Below, piece by piece: positions 24,201 through 30,327 of a DNA stretch of 64,000 bases. The translations under genes were made by a program, and so were the position numbers. The notes beneath the pieces are model-generated. The model had not been told where the DNA came from. It saw only the letters and a program-made list of their open reading frames with translations, and ran no database searches. Position 1 is the stretch's first letter, and every line of letters starts with the position of its first letter. The stretch lies in contig OZ035961.1 in the NCBI GenBank assembly GCA_964034945.1, positions 44,690,184 to 44,754,183 on the forward strand, in the 5' to 3' direction. This DNA is from Chrysopilus asiliformis (taxonomy: Eukaryota > Arthropoda > Insecta > Diptera > Rhagionidae).

Positions 24201-24267
24201 TGATGCTTGTGCACATTTAGTTAATGAATGTCCATATTGCCAAACACCGGTAACATCGCAGGCTTAA
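334..24267 (+). CDS. unk: Unkempt, CCCH zinc finger and RING-type protein (5'-partial, ten exons)
   Basis: Exons are 334-753, 814-1016, 1422-1528, 8961-9194, 9332-9425, 9549-9695, 9776-9980, 10045-10273, 23844-23984 and 24073-24267. All introns start GT and end AG, and phases agree throughout, giving about 657 visible residues to a TAA at 24265-24267. The first exon opens inside a CCCH finger (CPFLHRTAGDTERRYH). Further Cys/His fingers follow (YKTCMCVHD..CAFAHG, TEPCKRPPRLCRQGYACPQYH, STPCPNVKHGEEW..CQYCH, STKCNDVQQAGYCPRSVFCAFAH), then Ser/Asn-rich exons with the RSSAPINIP and ISPGFGDSLSISPS blocks, a coiled coil (LQRDKAKDEAQEWKERYDL) and a terminal Cys4-His-Cys3 finger (CMKCEENN..CNHYVLCDAC..CPYC). 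Unkempt family proteins are cytoplasmic RNA-binding translational regulators acting in neural development; this role is family knowledge. The N-terminal exon(s), probably about 100 residues, lie before base 1. No frame damage is visible despite heavy transposon load in two introns. Confidence 0.95.
814..1016 (+). CDS. unk: unk exon with two CCCH fingers
   Basis: The acceptor is TAG at 811-813 and the donor is GTAAGT at 1017. The frame completes Arg across the junction, then reads STPCPNVKHGEEW, CEAGDNCQYCHTRTEQQFHP and STKCNDVQQAGYCPRSVFCAFAHVE. These are the last two C3H fingers of the cluster, a very strongly conserved part of Unkempt proteins. Confidence 0.95.
1422..1528 (+). CDS. unk: unk exon after the zinc-finger cluster
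   Basis: The acceptor is CAG at 1419-1421 and the donor is GTAAGT at 1529. With one base from the previous exon the reading is QEKPRELDGPSTNLALSDII and onward to NKKDKTNDN, ending in phase 0. It is a linker exon without a named domain. It is followed by a 7.4-kb intron. Confidence 0.85.
1731..1953. mobile_element. TTAA-flanked MITE (piggyBac-like)
   Basis: Inverted ends CTCTTGAGCGGGCGCGT (left) and, read inward from the right, CCCTGAAGCGGGCACGT are flanked by TTAA on both sides (1727-1730 and 1954-1957). A TTAA duplication is typical of piggyBac-type transposons. It is 223 bp long with no coding capacity. Superfamily assignment rests only on the target site. Confidence 0.6.
2095..2870. mobile_element. 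Old DINE-like / (GTCY)-type repeat
   Basis: The segment follows the same internal order as the better preserved copies at 6273 and 55830: a TATAAGATTTTG-type stretch, a CACAAAAATGAACTACACC block, a decayed GTCT/GTTC tract near 2390-2410, the phrase CTTGAAATTTTGTACAG near 2447, CCCCCATAC blocks, and a tail with ATTTTACACAATCGTTCCATACATC. The ends are eroded, so the boundaries are approximate. The reading frames across it are not credible genes. Confidence 0.5.
3165..3800. repeat. Inverted repeat pair with CAGCTCCTG-AGCTGCCTGATCCCGAC
   Basis: A block at about 3165-3210 recurs in inverted orientation at about 3745-3792; both read CTGCCTGATCCCGAC on one strand or the other. A third, shorter degenerate copy (CCTGCAGCTGCGCGACC) lies near 3728. 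This suggests the arms of an eroded TIR element or a fold-back repeat. No target-site duplication was found and no protein is recognised. Confidence 0.45.
4905..5345. repeat. CG-rich block of dispersed GGTCGCAT / CGATACAAT motifs
   Basis: The motif GGTCGCA occurs many times in both orientations (for example near 4937, 4949, 5016, 5094 and 5340), mixed with TTGTATCG and ACGATAATTG. The ends are loosely inverted (GGAAATATACGCTGCAATTATCGG near 4970 against its degenerate complement near 5290), as in a decayed TIR element. Its CG content contrasts with the surrounding DNA. The frames across it are by-products of the repetition. Confidence 0.45.
5641..5726. repeat. Perfect hairpin, 40-bp arms, 6-nt loop
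   Basis: The left arm (5641-5680) begins AGGAGAATTCATGAGTAGGA, and the right arm (5687-5726) is its exact reverse complement. The loop is AGATAA (5681-5686). No mismatch is visible, so either it is recent or it has been kept perfect by gene conversion. It may be a tiny fold-back MITE; no flanking duplication was identified. Confidence 0.85.
6273..6806 (+). mobile_element. DINE-like element, first of a tandem pair
   Basis: It begins TATACCCGTATGGTGAAGCC and the short partner GGGTATA follows within 30 bp. Next come CCGTTTGTAACGCCAAG, CACACAAAAATGAATTACAC, a GTCCGTCCGTCTG tract, GCGGATTGCGGGCGCACG, CTTGAAATTTTGCGCAG and a GGGGGGGTACCCCCC palindrome. It ends with TCACCATACGGG (inverted match of the start), a GCCAGATTGGC palindrome and GCTTTTGTTATGTT. 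It encodes nothing. The order of parts resembles the Drosophila INE-1/DINE-1 (Helentron) layout. Confidence 0.75.
6807..7410 (+). mobile_element. DINE-like element, second of a tandem pair
   Basis: It starts TATACCCGTATGGTGAAACC immediately where the preceding copy ends (TTGTTATGTT), so the two are joined head-to-tail. It differs by an expanded GTCT/GTCC microsatellite (about 6940-7022) that accounts for most of its extra length. It ends with the same GCCAGATTGGC hairpin and TTTTGTTATGTT tail. Confidence 0.75.
6940..7022. repeat. (GTCY)n microsatellite inside DINE-like element
   Basis: About twenty tetranucleotide units alternate GTCC and GTCT. Other copies of the family carry 4-12 units at the same relative position (6405, 13835, 17856, 52685), so this is an expansion of an internal seed tract. 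Confidence 0.9.
7760..8077. mobile_element. 318-bp TIR element with 3-bp duplication (Harbinger-like MITE)
   Basis: Long inverted ends start GGCTGCGTTCAGACGAGGTT and end with the complement (…AACCTCGTCTGAACGCAGCC). ATT flanks both sides (7757-7759, 8078-8080). A 3-bp duplication is typical of PIF/Harbinger elements. No transposase is present and the frame across it is not a gene. Confidence 0.6.
8225..8367. mobile_element. 143-bp MITE flanked by TTA
   Basis: Inverted arms ACGATTGAAGCTTCTTGACC and GGTCGAGAAGCTTCAATCGT, with outer ends CCCCAATTCA and TGAATTGGGCC, form a near-complete hairpin. TTA is found on both sides (8222-8224, 8368-8370). The right arm carries an extra duplicated ATCGTAATCG. 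It is a Harbinger-like guess from the 3-bp flank. Confidence 0.55.
8961..9194 (+). CDS. unk: unk exon, Ser/Asn-rich
   Basis: The acceptor is TTTACAG at 8954-8960 and the donor is GTAATG at 9195. It encodes 78 residues in phase 0, starting PQIMQNGSGESCESASTSS and ending DFTTDMAKQ, with Asn/Ser/Gln low-complexity stretches. Its length is divisible by three, so it could be skipped without a frame change. Assignment rests on phase continuity and position. Confidence 0.75.
9227..9272. repeat. (TA)n-rich microsatellite in unk intron
   Basis: A run of ATATATATAT units with short interruptions lies just after the donor at 9195. Confidence 0.85.
9332..9425 (+). CDS. unk: unk exon, short linker
   Basis: The acceptor is TTACAG at 9326-9331 and the donor is GTAAGT at 9426. 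It reads LLAIENDPNINQLEKEQRKL and CINFGLPIDRI, leaving one base that joins the next exon. Confidence 0.8.
9549..9695 (+). CDS. unk: unk exon with RSSAPINIP block
   Basis: The acceptor is GTTAG at 9544-9548 and the donor is GTATGC at 9696. It reads SSCSIDEMRDLVPNQRD onward, including GLLQRSSAPINIPSSPISN, a stretch conserved in insect Unkempt. The upstream in-frame ATG at 9530 is intronic. Confidence 0.88.
9776..9980 (+). CDS. unk: unk exon with ISPGFGDSLSISPS block
   Basis: The acceptor is TCTAG at 9771-9775 and the donor is GTAAGT at 9981. It reads VNIPGSSLGNYSPTNHSNLF and later SHIISPGFGDSLSISPSL, both recognisable Unkempt segments. It ends two bases into an Arg codon. Confidence 0.9.
10045..10273 (+). 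CDS. unk: unk exon leading into the coiled coil
   Basis: The acceptor is TTTAG at 10040-10044 and the donor is GTAAGT at 10274. It completes Arg, then reads IPELNSIRDELANNSVSNSL and ends LRDELVNKNTQIMQYTKAWK plus SELEECNRK. The helical, charged end starts the coiled coil that continues 13.6 kb downstream. Confidence 0.9.
10760..11000. repeat. Dispersed AT-rich repeat (also near 39440-39600, inverted)
   Basis: AAATTCAAAGAAAATAAAATTTTTTGC, CCCTTTAACGGTTTTTACGT and GAGATATTTGAAAAAAAACAT have close inverted counterparts around 39460-39560 (ATATCTCAAAAATCGTTAAGG, TTTTATTTTCTTTGAATTTGG). Two internal near-copies lie about 115 bp apart here. This is a fragment of an unidentified interspersed family. 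Confidence 0.45.
12335..13211 (-). mobile_element. Internally deleted Tc1/mariner-type element
   Basis: Terminal inverted repeats of about 31 bp start AAGGGTGTTTTTTTTAGACG. TA flanks both ends (12333-12334, 13212-13213). At 877 bp it keeps both ends but only the C-terminal part of a transposase on the minus strand, so it is a non-autonomous deletion derivative. The termini share AAGGGTG with the elements at 44730 and, less exactly, 48623. Confidence 0.85.
12447..13142 (-). pseudogene. Mariner-type transposase, N-terminally deleted DDE domain
   Basis: The 231-residue frame encodes the catalytic half of a DDE_3-type transposase. The first Asp lies in FSDEAHFWLNGYVNKQN (about residues 43-60), the second in FQQDGATCHTA (about 136-146), and the third acidic position in WPPRSCDLTPLDYFLWGYVK (about 166-185). 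I count 36 residues between the second and third Asp. The expected N-terminal helix-turn-helix region is absent, as the frame starts close to the right TIR. This matches an internal deletion rather than a true start, and the protein should not cut DNA unaided. The family cuts and pastes at TA. Confidence 0.85.
13464..14016 (-). mobile_element. DINE-like element (left boundary of composite segment)
   Basis: Read on the minus strand it runs from TATACCCGTATGGTGAAACC to GCTTTTGTTATGTT, with GTCCGTCCGTCTGTC and GCGGATTGCAGGCGCACG in between. Relative to the 6273 copy it lacks the GGGGGGGTACCCCCC palindrome and has a degenerate right TIR. It abuts the A-run ending a FoldBack arm unit. Confidence 0.75.
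14142..14381. mobile_element. 240-bp hAT-type MITE (Charlie/MER30-like)
   Basis: It begins CAGGGGTGTCCAACCTCTTA and ends GAGGGTTGGACAAGCCTG. Imperfect 8-bp duplications flank it (TGCTTGAT 14134-14141, TGCTAGAT 14382-14389). Internal phrases CCTGGGCCACATTGGG, AAAATATACTAACCCTAAAG, ATAGCTGATTAG, TTGTTGGGCCACATTCAAA and GTCCTGAGCCGCATGC closely recall the mammalian MER30 hAT family as I remember it. TIR and 8-bp duplication are directly visible; the cross-phylum likeness is from memory. Confidence 0.75.
14600..15090 (-). mobile_element. Old (GTCY)-type DINE-like repeat with GGGAGGGAGGAAGGAATATG minisatellite
   Basis: From 14605 (CATAAGAAAAGCTACAATTATC) it follows the family's order on the minus strand: ATGTATGGAACGGTTATATA, ATCATATCCTAAATACATTTCG, then a 21-bp purine-rich unit repeated about three times (14797-14855), a GGACGAACGGACGGACAGG tract near 14915, GTTTTTTCGTGTCC, and TATTAGATTTAG-type DNA on the complement at 15040. 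The frames over the purine repeat are artefacts. Confidence 0.5.
15120..16500. other. Unassigned intronic segment
   Basis: AT-rich DNA with no recognised element. A minus-strand frame at 16026-15775 (MPKKHISLVDSSTSKVDIL...) and a plus-strand frame at 15653-15919 overlap each other. Neither has a known domain or flanking gene signals, so no gene is called. Confidence 0.5.
16509..17010. mobile_element. 502-bp pogo/Tigger-like non-autonomous element
   Basis: The left end CAGTAATCCCCGGATAACTG follows TA (16507-16508), and the right end reads CAGTTATCAGGGGAATAC. Pogo TIRs also start CAGT and contain a GCTTAGCTGCA-like stretch (family knowledge). The interior repeats AAGTGCAC / TAACTGCA motifs (near 16545, 16605, 16690, 16868, 16945). 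The right terminus is imperfect and no transposase is present. Confidence 0.6.
17466..18032 (-). mobile_element. DINE-like element (right boundary of composite segment)
   Basis: Minus-strand copy with both ends intact: TATACCCGTATGGTGAAACC at 18032 downward, and the GCCAGATTGGC palindrome plus TTGTTATGTT at 17466. It keeps the GGTACCCCCCCTAATGG block, a GTCCGTCTGTCCGTCTGTC tract and the ACCCGTATGGTGA/TCACCATACGGGT inverted ends. Its 3' neighbour is ACGAGGAGTTAACGGG, the start of a FoldBack arm unit. Confidence 0.78.
18033..19440. repeat. 1.4-kb palindrome with 143-bp tandem units
   Basis: Symmetry centre about 18728; arms about 690 bp each with roughly a 40-nt central loop (ACGAAGGTGTATAAATACCC region). 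The left arm contains units at 18033, 18176 and 18319, and the right arm the inverted equivalents. The inner arms (18431-18720 and 18740-19026) carry ATGACATACGTTTTAGTATT and TGGGATTTCCCCCCTCACCC and their complements. Few mismatches are apparent between the arms by eye. Confidence 0.8.
20040..22700 (-). mobile_element. Decayed pogo/Tigger-family transposon
   Basis: A broken transposase on the minus strand (20351-21650) is bracketed by repeated GTACCTTGGACC-type motifs: GTACCTTGAACC (20131) and GTACCTTGGACC (20157) on the left, and TCCAAGGTAC and GTACCTTGGACC at 22465-22520 on the right. A related, more deleted copy lies inverted at about 39890-40640 and shares CAACATTTATTACAATACTAACGGAG and ATATTTAAAGGAAGAGTAAA. 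Exact termini could not be fixed. Confidence 0.55.
20351..21650 (-). pseudogene. Pogo/jerky-type DDE transposase, fragmented
   Basis: Pieces in order on the minus strand are: 21632-21363 (upstream region, poorly recognised); about 21110-20985, reading NGSNHPPGCELVRGDERFFA then IYLPANCTV, which matches the family block where a conserved Asp-Asn-Pro-x-His segment precedes LPPNxT; 20975-20775 with WQQVQKENLEKSWTNLLP, matching the W-x3-K-x2-T/NL-x-xSWxKLxP block; and 20680-20351 with SEINDWLEYE and EIVDKL. Several frame changes separate them, so it is not functional. Pogo-type transposases move DNA at TA sites and share a CENP-B-like origin. The match is by motif recall, not by search. Confidence 0.6.
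22697..22738. repeat. Small hairpin, 17-bp arms
   Basis: CTACTATAATTAGAACT (22697-22713) and its complement (22722-22738) are separated by an 8-nt loop. The boundary lies near the right end of the pogo-like element. Function unknown. Confidence 0.7.
23844..23984 (+). CDS. unk: unk exon, coiled coil
   Basis: The acceptor is TTTAAG at 23838-23843 and the donor is GTGAGT at 23985. It encodes 47 residues: MALAELQRDKAKDEAQEWKE, RYDLVQSQPNMTRDLRGLSI and QKLKILQ. The leading ATG is internal to the protein. This is the conserved coiled coil directly before the RING of Unkempt. Confidence 0.93.
24073..24267 (+). CDS. unk: unk terminal exon, RING-type finger
   Basis: The acceptor is TTATAG at 24067-24072 and the stop TAA is at 24265-24267. 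It reads AKLRSDLEEVEKVLYLETAT, then KCMKCEENNRTITLEPCNHY, VLCDACAHLVNECPYCQTPV and TSQA. Spacing of Cys and His (C-x2-C...C-x-H-x4-C-x2-C...C-x2-C) fits a C-terminal RING-type domain. Confidence 0.95.
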   Translation, partial: AKLRSDLEEVEKVLYLETATKCMKCEENNRTITLEPCNHYVLCDACAHLVNECPYCQTPVTSQA

Positions 24268-24284
24268 ATATATAACAAGATCAT

Positions 24285-24290
24285 AATAAA
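24285..24290 (+). terminator. Polyadenylation signal of unk
   Basis: AATAAA lies 18 nt after the unk stop codon, in AT-rich 3' sequence. It is the first canonical hexamer after the coding region. Confidence 0.6.
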
Positions 24291-24657
24291 TCTTTAAACA
24301 AAATATTAATAATGATTATGAAATAGTTTCCTTTTTTTAAAAAAAAATATTTTAAATCGAATCACAAAACAGATAATATATTTGTGGATAATATATCCAA
24401 ACTTATTTTTCTTTCACGTTTGTTATATATATGAAAATGTATTTCATTTCGATTATAATATTTCTTTTTGTCTAGTAACTGAGTTAAGATGTTTTTTAAA
24501 GAAAAATCAATTTAAAAAAATATTACATATGTATGTGAAAAATGAAAAAAAGTCAGTCAAAAAATCTATTCGAATAGCAAATGCAAAACCTTAAAAAAAA
24601 AAGTATTTAACTCGGGAATGAGAGATTTTAATTTCTTATAAATTTAATGCATTTATT
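24291..24657. other. AT-rich intergenic sequence
   Basis: Nothing beyond possible unk 3' untranslated sequence was seen. Confidence 0.5.
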
Positions 24658-24665
24658 ATTTTAAC

Positions 24666-25395
24666 CAGAAGTGTGGAGTCGTTCTGAAAAAGTCCCAACT
24701 TCCATTTCGAGACCGCAAATTTTGAAAGGCCAACAGACACCGACTTCGATTCCGATCCTGACTAACTTCAAGTGTATTCTATTAAGATACAAAATTGAAT
24801 TTTTTTTTTCTAACCTATTTATTAAGATGAGAATCAAACTGAGATAATTTAAAAGAAATGAGTTCGCGTTCGAGAATATATTATTTATTTTAAGGAATAT
24901 AAAGACAGGTCCATTTTTCAAGGAGACCATAAACAAAGATACTTGAAAACAAAAGTTTTTTTTTGTAGAAGATAACAGATCAAAAATTAACTTAATTGAC
25001 AATATTTAAAAAAAATGTTTGAAAAGCGAGTTATCAGGACTTTGTCATTAAACTTCTAATATGTCCGACTTCATTCCTGCCCTTAAATCCGATCTAACGA
25101 TTTTGAGGGCTGAAAACAACCAACGACGTGGTGATCAAAACAGCATTTCAGAGTATTTTAGTACAATCTCAGAGTATTTTAGTAATTTTTTTGGAACAAT
25201 GAATCAAATTTTTAAACTTTTTAGTTCACAAACTAAACTATTTGTTTACGAAATTTCATTTTACAAAATTTCAAATTTTAGTTTGAAAAAGTATAAAGTT
25301 TAGCTTTCGAAGTAGTGGCTTTTATAACGACTCCGCCTCCAGGCAAAAACTTATAACTCCGCGACTTCGACTTTGACTCTGACTCCACACCCCTG
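24666..25395. mobile_element. 730-bp hAT-type non-autonomous element
   Basis: The left end is CAGAAGTGTGGAGTCGTTCT and the right end …GACTCTGACTCCACACCCCTG, imperfect inverted repeats of a GTGTGGAGTC type. Perfect 8-bp duplications ATTTTAAC sit at 24658-24665 and 25396-25403, which is diagnostic of hAT-like insertion. The right terminal 80 bp is a GACTCC/TCGACT-rich array. Frames inside are not genes. Confidence 0.82.
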
Positions 25396-25403
25396 ATTTT
25401 AAC

Positions 25404-26870
25404 TTAGATTGTTTAGTATTTTTTTAAATTATAACAAATTTATATATGAAAAACAAATAATAGGTGGCACAAAATAAAAGAAATATTTATCAACAAGAAT
25501 AAAGTTTGTAGACACACTTTTAATGAAAATGGGCACTTATTACTGTTTGCAATTTATGAAAATGAATAGGTTACATTTTTCATTGTGATTTTTTATTCGT
25601 ACTATGCTAAAAGTTATGATAAAGTGAAATTGTACAACCTTTAGCAGAATTTATGTCAAATATGAAGTTAGCAGTTGATATACATATGTCAACCACTATC
25701 GCTACCGTTGACATAAATGCTGCTTGAGAACAGATTTTCACATCCAAAGCGTTTGTCTTGTCGGTAATTTTCTAACAAAGCGCAAAGCATTTGAGATTTT
25801 TAAGAAAGTTTTTTCAAGTTTTCCTCCAAGTACTCTTGCTGTTTTACAAGATGTAAGATATTTTTTTTAGCATTTAAATTATTTGTAAAAATTTGGGTGT
25901 TTTTTTTTTTAAATTTACATTTCTTTTTGATTTTTTTACAATACACCAGTTTGATTGTTTTTTTACAATACACCAGTTTGATTTTTTTTTTACAATACAC
26001 CAATTTTTGGTATTTAAGAAAAAAAATAACCTGTTGTAACATTATTAAACATGAAATAAAAAATGATACAATCAAACTAAACTGTGAATCTAAGATTATT
26101 TGAAATCTCCGTACAAGATTTATTTCCAACAATGATGTTTTGACACATTTTTGATGTGATTAATCTGAAATGCCTAAATCAATCGAATGCTTAAAGTTTT
26201 TTTTTATGGATCATTGAAGAAATCCCAATGCATTTTGAGAATAATATCATATGCAGTAAAGTTCCGCTCCATACGTTAGTTACGTTACGAAAAAAAAAAC
26301 AACAAATCGAAGTTTTCAACAAAATTGTTATCACGGATATAACAATTGAATAAAAGACTTTTGAAAAATGTTCCTGGGACATATATCTATCGAGTCAGCT
26401 TGATGAGTCCGCCACATGTTTGTATGTGTGTGTGTGTGCGTTCGTTCGTATGTATGTACATATATAACAAAATTTGTAAGATCGACTTCTACCAGTAAAC
26501 CTTAACGGTTTTTATCCAAATGGAATGGCAAAGGTGGTGGTTGGTATTCTTGTAGCTATTGTTTTGTATTCGAAAATATTGACCAAAATTTGGACAATTA
26601 TCATTTTATTGAAGTCCGAAAAAAATGTCGCCTTACGGGATGCCGCCACAGACAATTGTCAAAAATCCCGGGTGTTTTGTTTCTTATGGCTCCATTCACA
26701 ACATAGACTTATCTTTAATGTAAAAACAATTCAATTTCATCCACAAAATTTTATATTTAAATTCAATTGGAAATTGCAACAAAATATTTAAAATTCTATT
26801 CTGAACATTCAATGATAAAAGCCGCTAATATAACAATAACATATACCACAAATATTTAATTTCAAAACCT
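25404..26870. other. Non-coding AT-rich stretch with a 28-bp triplication
   Basis: TTTTTTACAATACACCAGTTTGAT occurs three times in tandem at about 25931-26008. A GTGTGTGTGTGCGTTCGTTCG microsatellite lies at 26425-26455. No element or gene was recognised elsewhere in the stretch. Confidence 0.55.
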
Positions 26871-26873
26871 ATA

Positions 26874-27075
26874 CTACCCAAACCAGGAATAGTTCGCCTA
26901 TCAAGAATTTTTTTTAGAACTTCAAATCAATGTCATTTTTTTCGTATTTGATTTTGTCGACAATTCTAATAAAAAATGCAGAAGTAACTATTAAAAATAA
27001 ATGTATTTCATGATTAAAATAAAAAAAAGCAAATCTTGATATTCTTGATAGGCGAACTATTCCTGGTTTGGGTAG
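26874..27075. mobile_element. 202-bp TA-flanked MITE (mariner-type)
   Basis: The left TIR begins CTACCCAAACCAGGAATAGT, and the right end is its complement for about 38 bp. TA flanks at 26872-26873 and 27076-27077. No coding capacity. Confidence 0.75.
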
Positions 27076-27077
27076 TA

Positions 27078-29320
27078 TATGTTTAAAACTAACAATAACA
27101 CAAATCAATTCAAATTTAAGTCCACATTTTTCTAAGCCGCGAACTTAGAGAGAATTTAATAGGTTCATAATATCAAAAGTACAATTTCTGGATACGAAAG
27201 TGGACTACGAATTTCAAGTTTGATAAAAACGGCATTTTTTAAATATTTTAAAGTTAGCTAACATTTAAAATAAAACTGTTTTTCCGATGAGAACAGCTGA
27301 AATTTCAAGAAAAATATAAAAACTAGCGCCAGGATACGACATTTGCTAGTTTCCTAAATTTTCCTTCTGTTTCGGCGCTACAATCGGTTTGGGCCTATCG
27401 CAAAGTCTCTTGCTGTCACGTGCTGACATTCTCCAGTTTTTCCCCCAAGTCCGCCGTTTGCCATTTGCCGTTTTGCCATTTGAGGTTGGGTCATCCTCGA
27501 CGCGTTGTTAATAATCTATTGAAGAAACCTTTCCGAGCCGGTTCGCTTTCGCTCATTTGAGCTAGGACCAATGCGCTGGAGTCTGTAGATTCCTATGAGC
27601 CTATATATCGCTCATAGATCTTAAATCTAGCTAAATACTAGAACAATTTCTGCAAACTTCTTTTCCCAGAAGTATTTCGGCACATCTCAAAGCATATTTG
27701 GAAAAATCCTACATTCAACTAAACTGATTTTTCTAATTAACAGATTCACATTTTGGTTTATTATTATTTTTTTTTTAAATAGGAAGCGTTTTTTTATTAC
27801 TTCTTTGGAGATTGTAAACGTTTATGTAAGTTGAATTTAAAAAAAATGGGATTTTTTGACAATTTTATTGTTCAGTTATAAAGTTTTGTTTTATTGTGAG
27901 GAATGCAAAGTACAAATATTTTTTTATACGAAAATATTTACAAAAATTGGGATTTGGATAGAATTTCTTTTAAGTAGAACGACGACTGTAAACAATAGAC
28001 TGGACATATTTTACCGGTATATACACCACTCGTTACACAGCATACACTACAGATAATATAAATATTGAATAATGTGGAAAAACAGTTAATCCGAATTTAA
28101 AGGGAAAAGTTAATATCATCAAAACTCGAAATTCAATACAAAAACAATTCTCTTTTAATCTGAACAAAAAATAAGATTCATCGCAGTGAAAATATTAACA
28201 TTTTTCTAAAAATTGGCTTTTGCCATTTACACAAAATTAAATACTACTTACGCAACGATTAAACTCACGAAAATAAACTTTTCTTTTTCTCATCCCATTT
28301 GAATTGGCATACGATAGGCAAATAATCACGAATTCCAAACAGATTGTGATTAATATTACATGAACTCTGACCGACTTTGAATTAGAGTATATGGAATTTA
28401 TATTTTTTTAATGATGGTGATTTTGAACAATAAAATTAGAAACAATTATTTTACACAATATTTAATGAAAAGCAACTTGTAAAAAAAGTGAACTTCTCCA
28501 CCTTAAATGAAACTGAACAATATCAATTTTTTTCTAATTAAATAAAGTGAAAAGGTGTCAAAACCAATTTTTGGAACAACACAAAATAAATAAAAAATGA
28601 AAAATAATGAAAACAATATGACTGATTTTGTACTGCGATTACTATTTAAAACAAAGTATAAATAAAAATAAAATTAATATTACAAGAATACTATGGAAAC
28701 AAGAAATTTAAAACAGGATTTTTAGAATTATTTTTCTACTATTATTAATGCAAGAAATGAAGTGAAAAAGAAATACAACAAACAATTGAAATGCATAAAT
28801 ACATATACTTATATCTCGTCTATATTTTTAAACAAATTCATTGCGATGCTCAAATTTTTTTTTTTTGATTGTGGGTTGTTTATAAATTACTATTACTTCT
28901 TTTTCAAATAATAAACAAAAGAAAAAAAAACAAACAAATAATAAAAAACAAGCAAAAAGCAGATGAAACAAAATTTATGTTAGCATTTGATGTAACATTT
29001 TTTACTTATAATTTTGATCATTTTTATCAATGTCATAATCATAACATATAACATATGTGAAAATGAAAAATAATTGGCAGAAAGTAGAAATTTTTCAATG
29101 GGTTTGTAAATTTTATTAAGGTTTAAGCAATTGTATATTAAGCATCGCATCACTCATTTTTTATTTGAAATTATTTTAAATTGTTCGGTAATTAATCTAG
29201 TCCGTTTATTGATTTTCTTAATACCTGCTAGAGTTTTTTTTCGCAAAAAAGATTTTTGATTTTCGAAATAACTTTGGAGCACTATTTGTATTGACAATAA
29301 AATTTTGAAGAAATAATTTT
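27078..29320. other. Non-coding AT-rich stretch
   Basis: No recognised gene, repeat boundary or RNA gene. A less AT-rich patch at 27340-27600 contains a short duplication of GCCATTTGCCGTTTTGCCATTT but nothing identifiable. Confidence 0.5.
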
Positions 29321-29334
29321 CAATATTCAGTCGA

Positions 29335-29420
29335 ACCTGGATAAGTGGGGTCTCACGGGACCACCCCATGGATCTTCCTTATAGAGGTTTCCCCACTTAC
29401 CCTGCTTTCTCACGTCTGTT
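29335..29420. mobile_element. Pogo/Tigger-like end fragment
   Basis: CAGTCGAACCTGGATAAGTG begins at 29337 and, with ACTTATCC-type complements near 29385 (TTATAGAGG, CCCCACTTACCC), resembles a Tigger-type terminus of the CAGT-(N)-GATAAGTGGGG form. No partner end was found, so it may be truncated. Confidence 0.35.
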
Positions 29421-30145
29421 GAAAAACGCTCGGACCGAAAAATTCATCCCAATTATAGAGGATTTCCACCTACCCAAGTTCAGCTGAACATGTATTTGTG
29501 GAATTTTTTGAAAGATCCATTTCATACAAACATACAGTCGAAATTTTAAATTTAAATCGAAATTTAAACTCGTTTTTCTCAAGATATCCATGATTTTTCT
29601 TTCGGATTTTTCATCCTCTGTCATATGAAAATAAGAATGTGAGGAGCTTAGTGAGCCAAAGGTGGACGACTCTGATTTTGACCGTATGATTTAGTGCCAG
29701 TCCTAACAAACAGCGAAATAAATACCATGCTTTACGTAATACTAGTATGGCTTAGGGCGTGTGCGAAACACACAACCTTAGAATTTCGGAATTTCGAGCT
29801 AAATTTTTGACTTTGAACATGTAAACAATACTGAAAAGATTATTTATCGTGGGTTTAAAACTAAACCGTTTTTAATTTTTATTTTGCATGACGCGGAATG
29901 GATGCCGAAAACCAAATATTTAATGAATCGGTGGCAGTTTTATTATTTTCCAATTTAAATGCGCGGCGAGTTGACAAAAAACTACCAAGAGAAGAAGAAG
30001 AATTAGCAACATTAAAAATTTGCTAGAATTAGTTTGCAATTAGACCGCTTCGCACCGGCCTTTAGGTTATCATTCGAAGCAGTTCTGAACCAAAAATCCG
30101 TATTATATCTATTATCATATATGCGGTCTAAACGTACTCGGAGTC
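29421..30145. other. Unassigned sequence before the Penelope insertion
   Basis: No gene recognised. The stretch ends at the duplicated target TATACTAAATCA. Confidence 0.45.
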
Positions 30146-30327
30146 TATACTAAATCACACATAAAACGATTGCACCTTAATGATTTCACTGGACTTTTTC
30201 CGATCACAATTAATAAGTTTTACACGAATAATAAATTAAACGAAAAAACATAAAAACTATTACGGTCTAACCTTGAATGCATTTCGAATCTGTTCGATTC
30301 ATCATCAGCATCGCGATTGATCGTCAG

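Noticed and set aside
25061..25303. 80-residue frame MSDFIPALKSDLTILRAENN...
   Set aside because: Lies inside the 730-bp hAT-type element, becomes Phe/Ser-rich low complexity and has no family match that I recognise.
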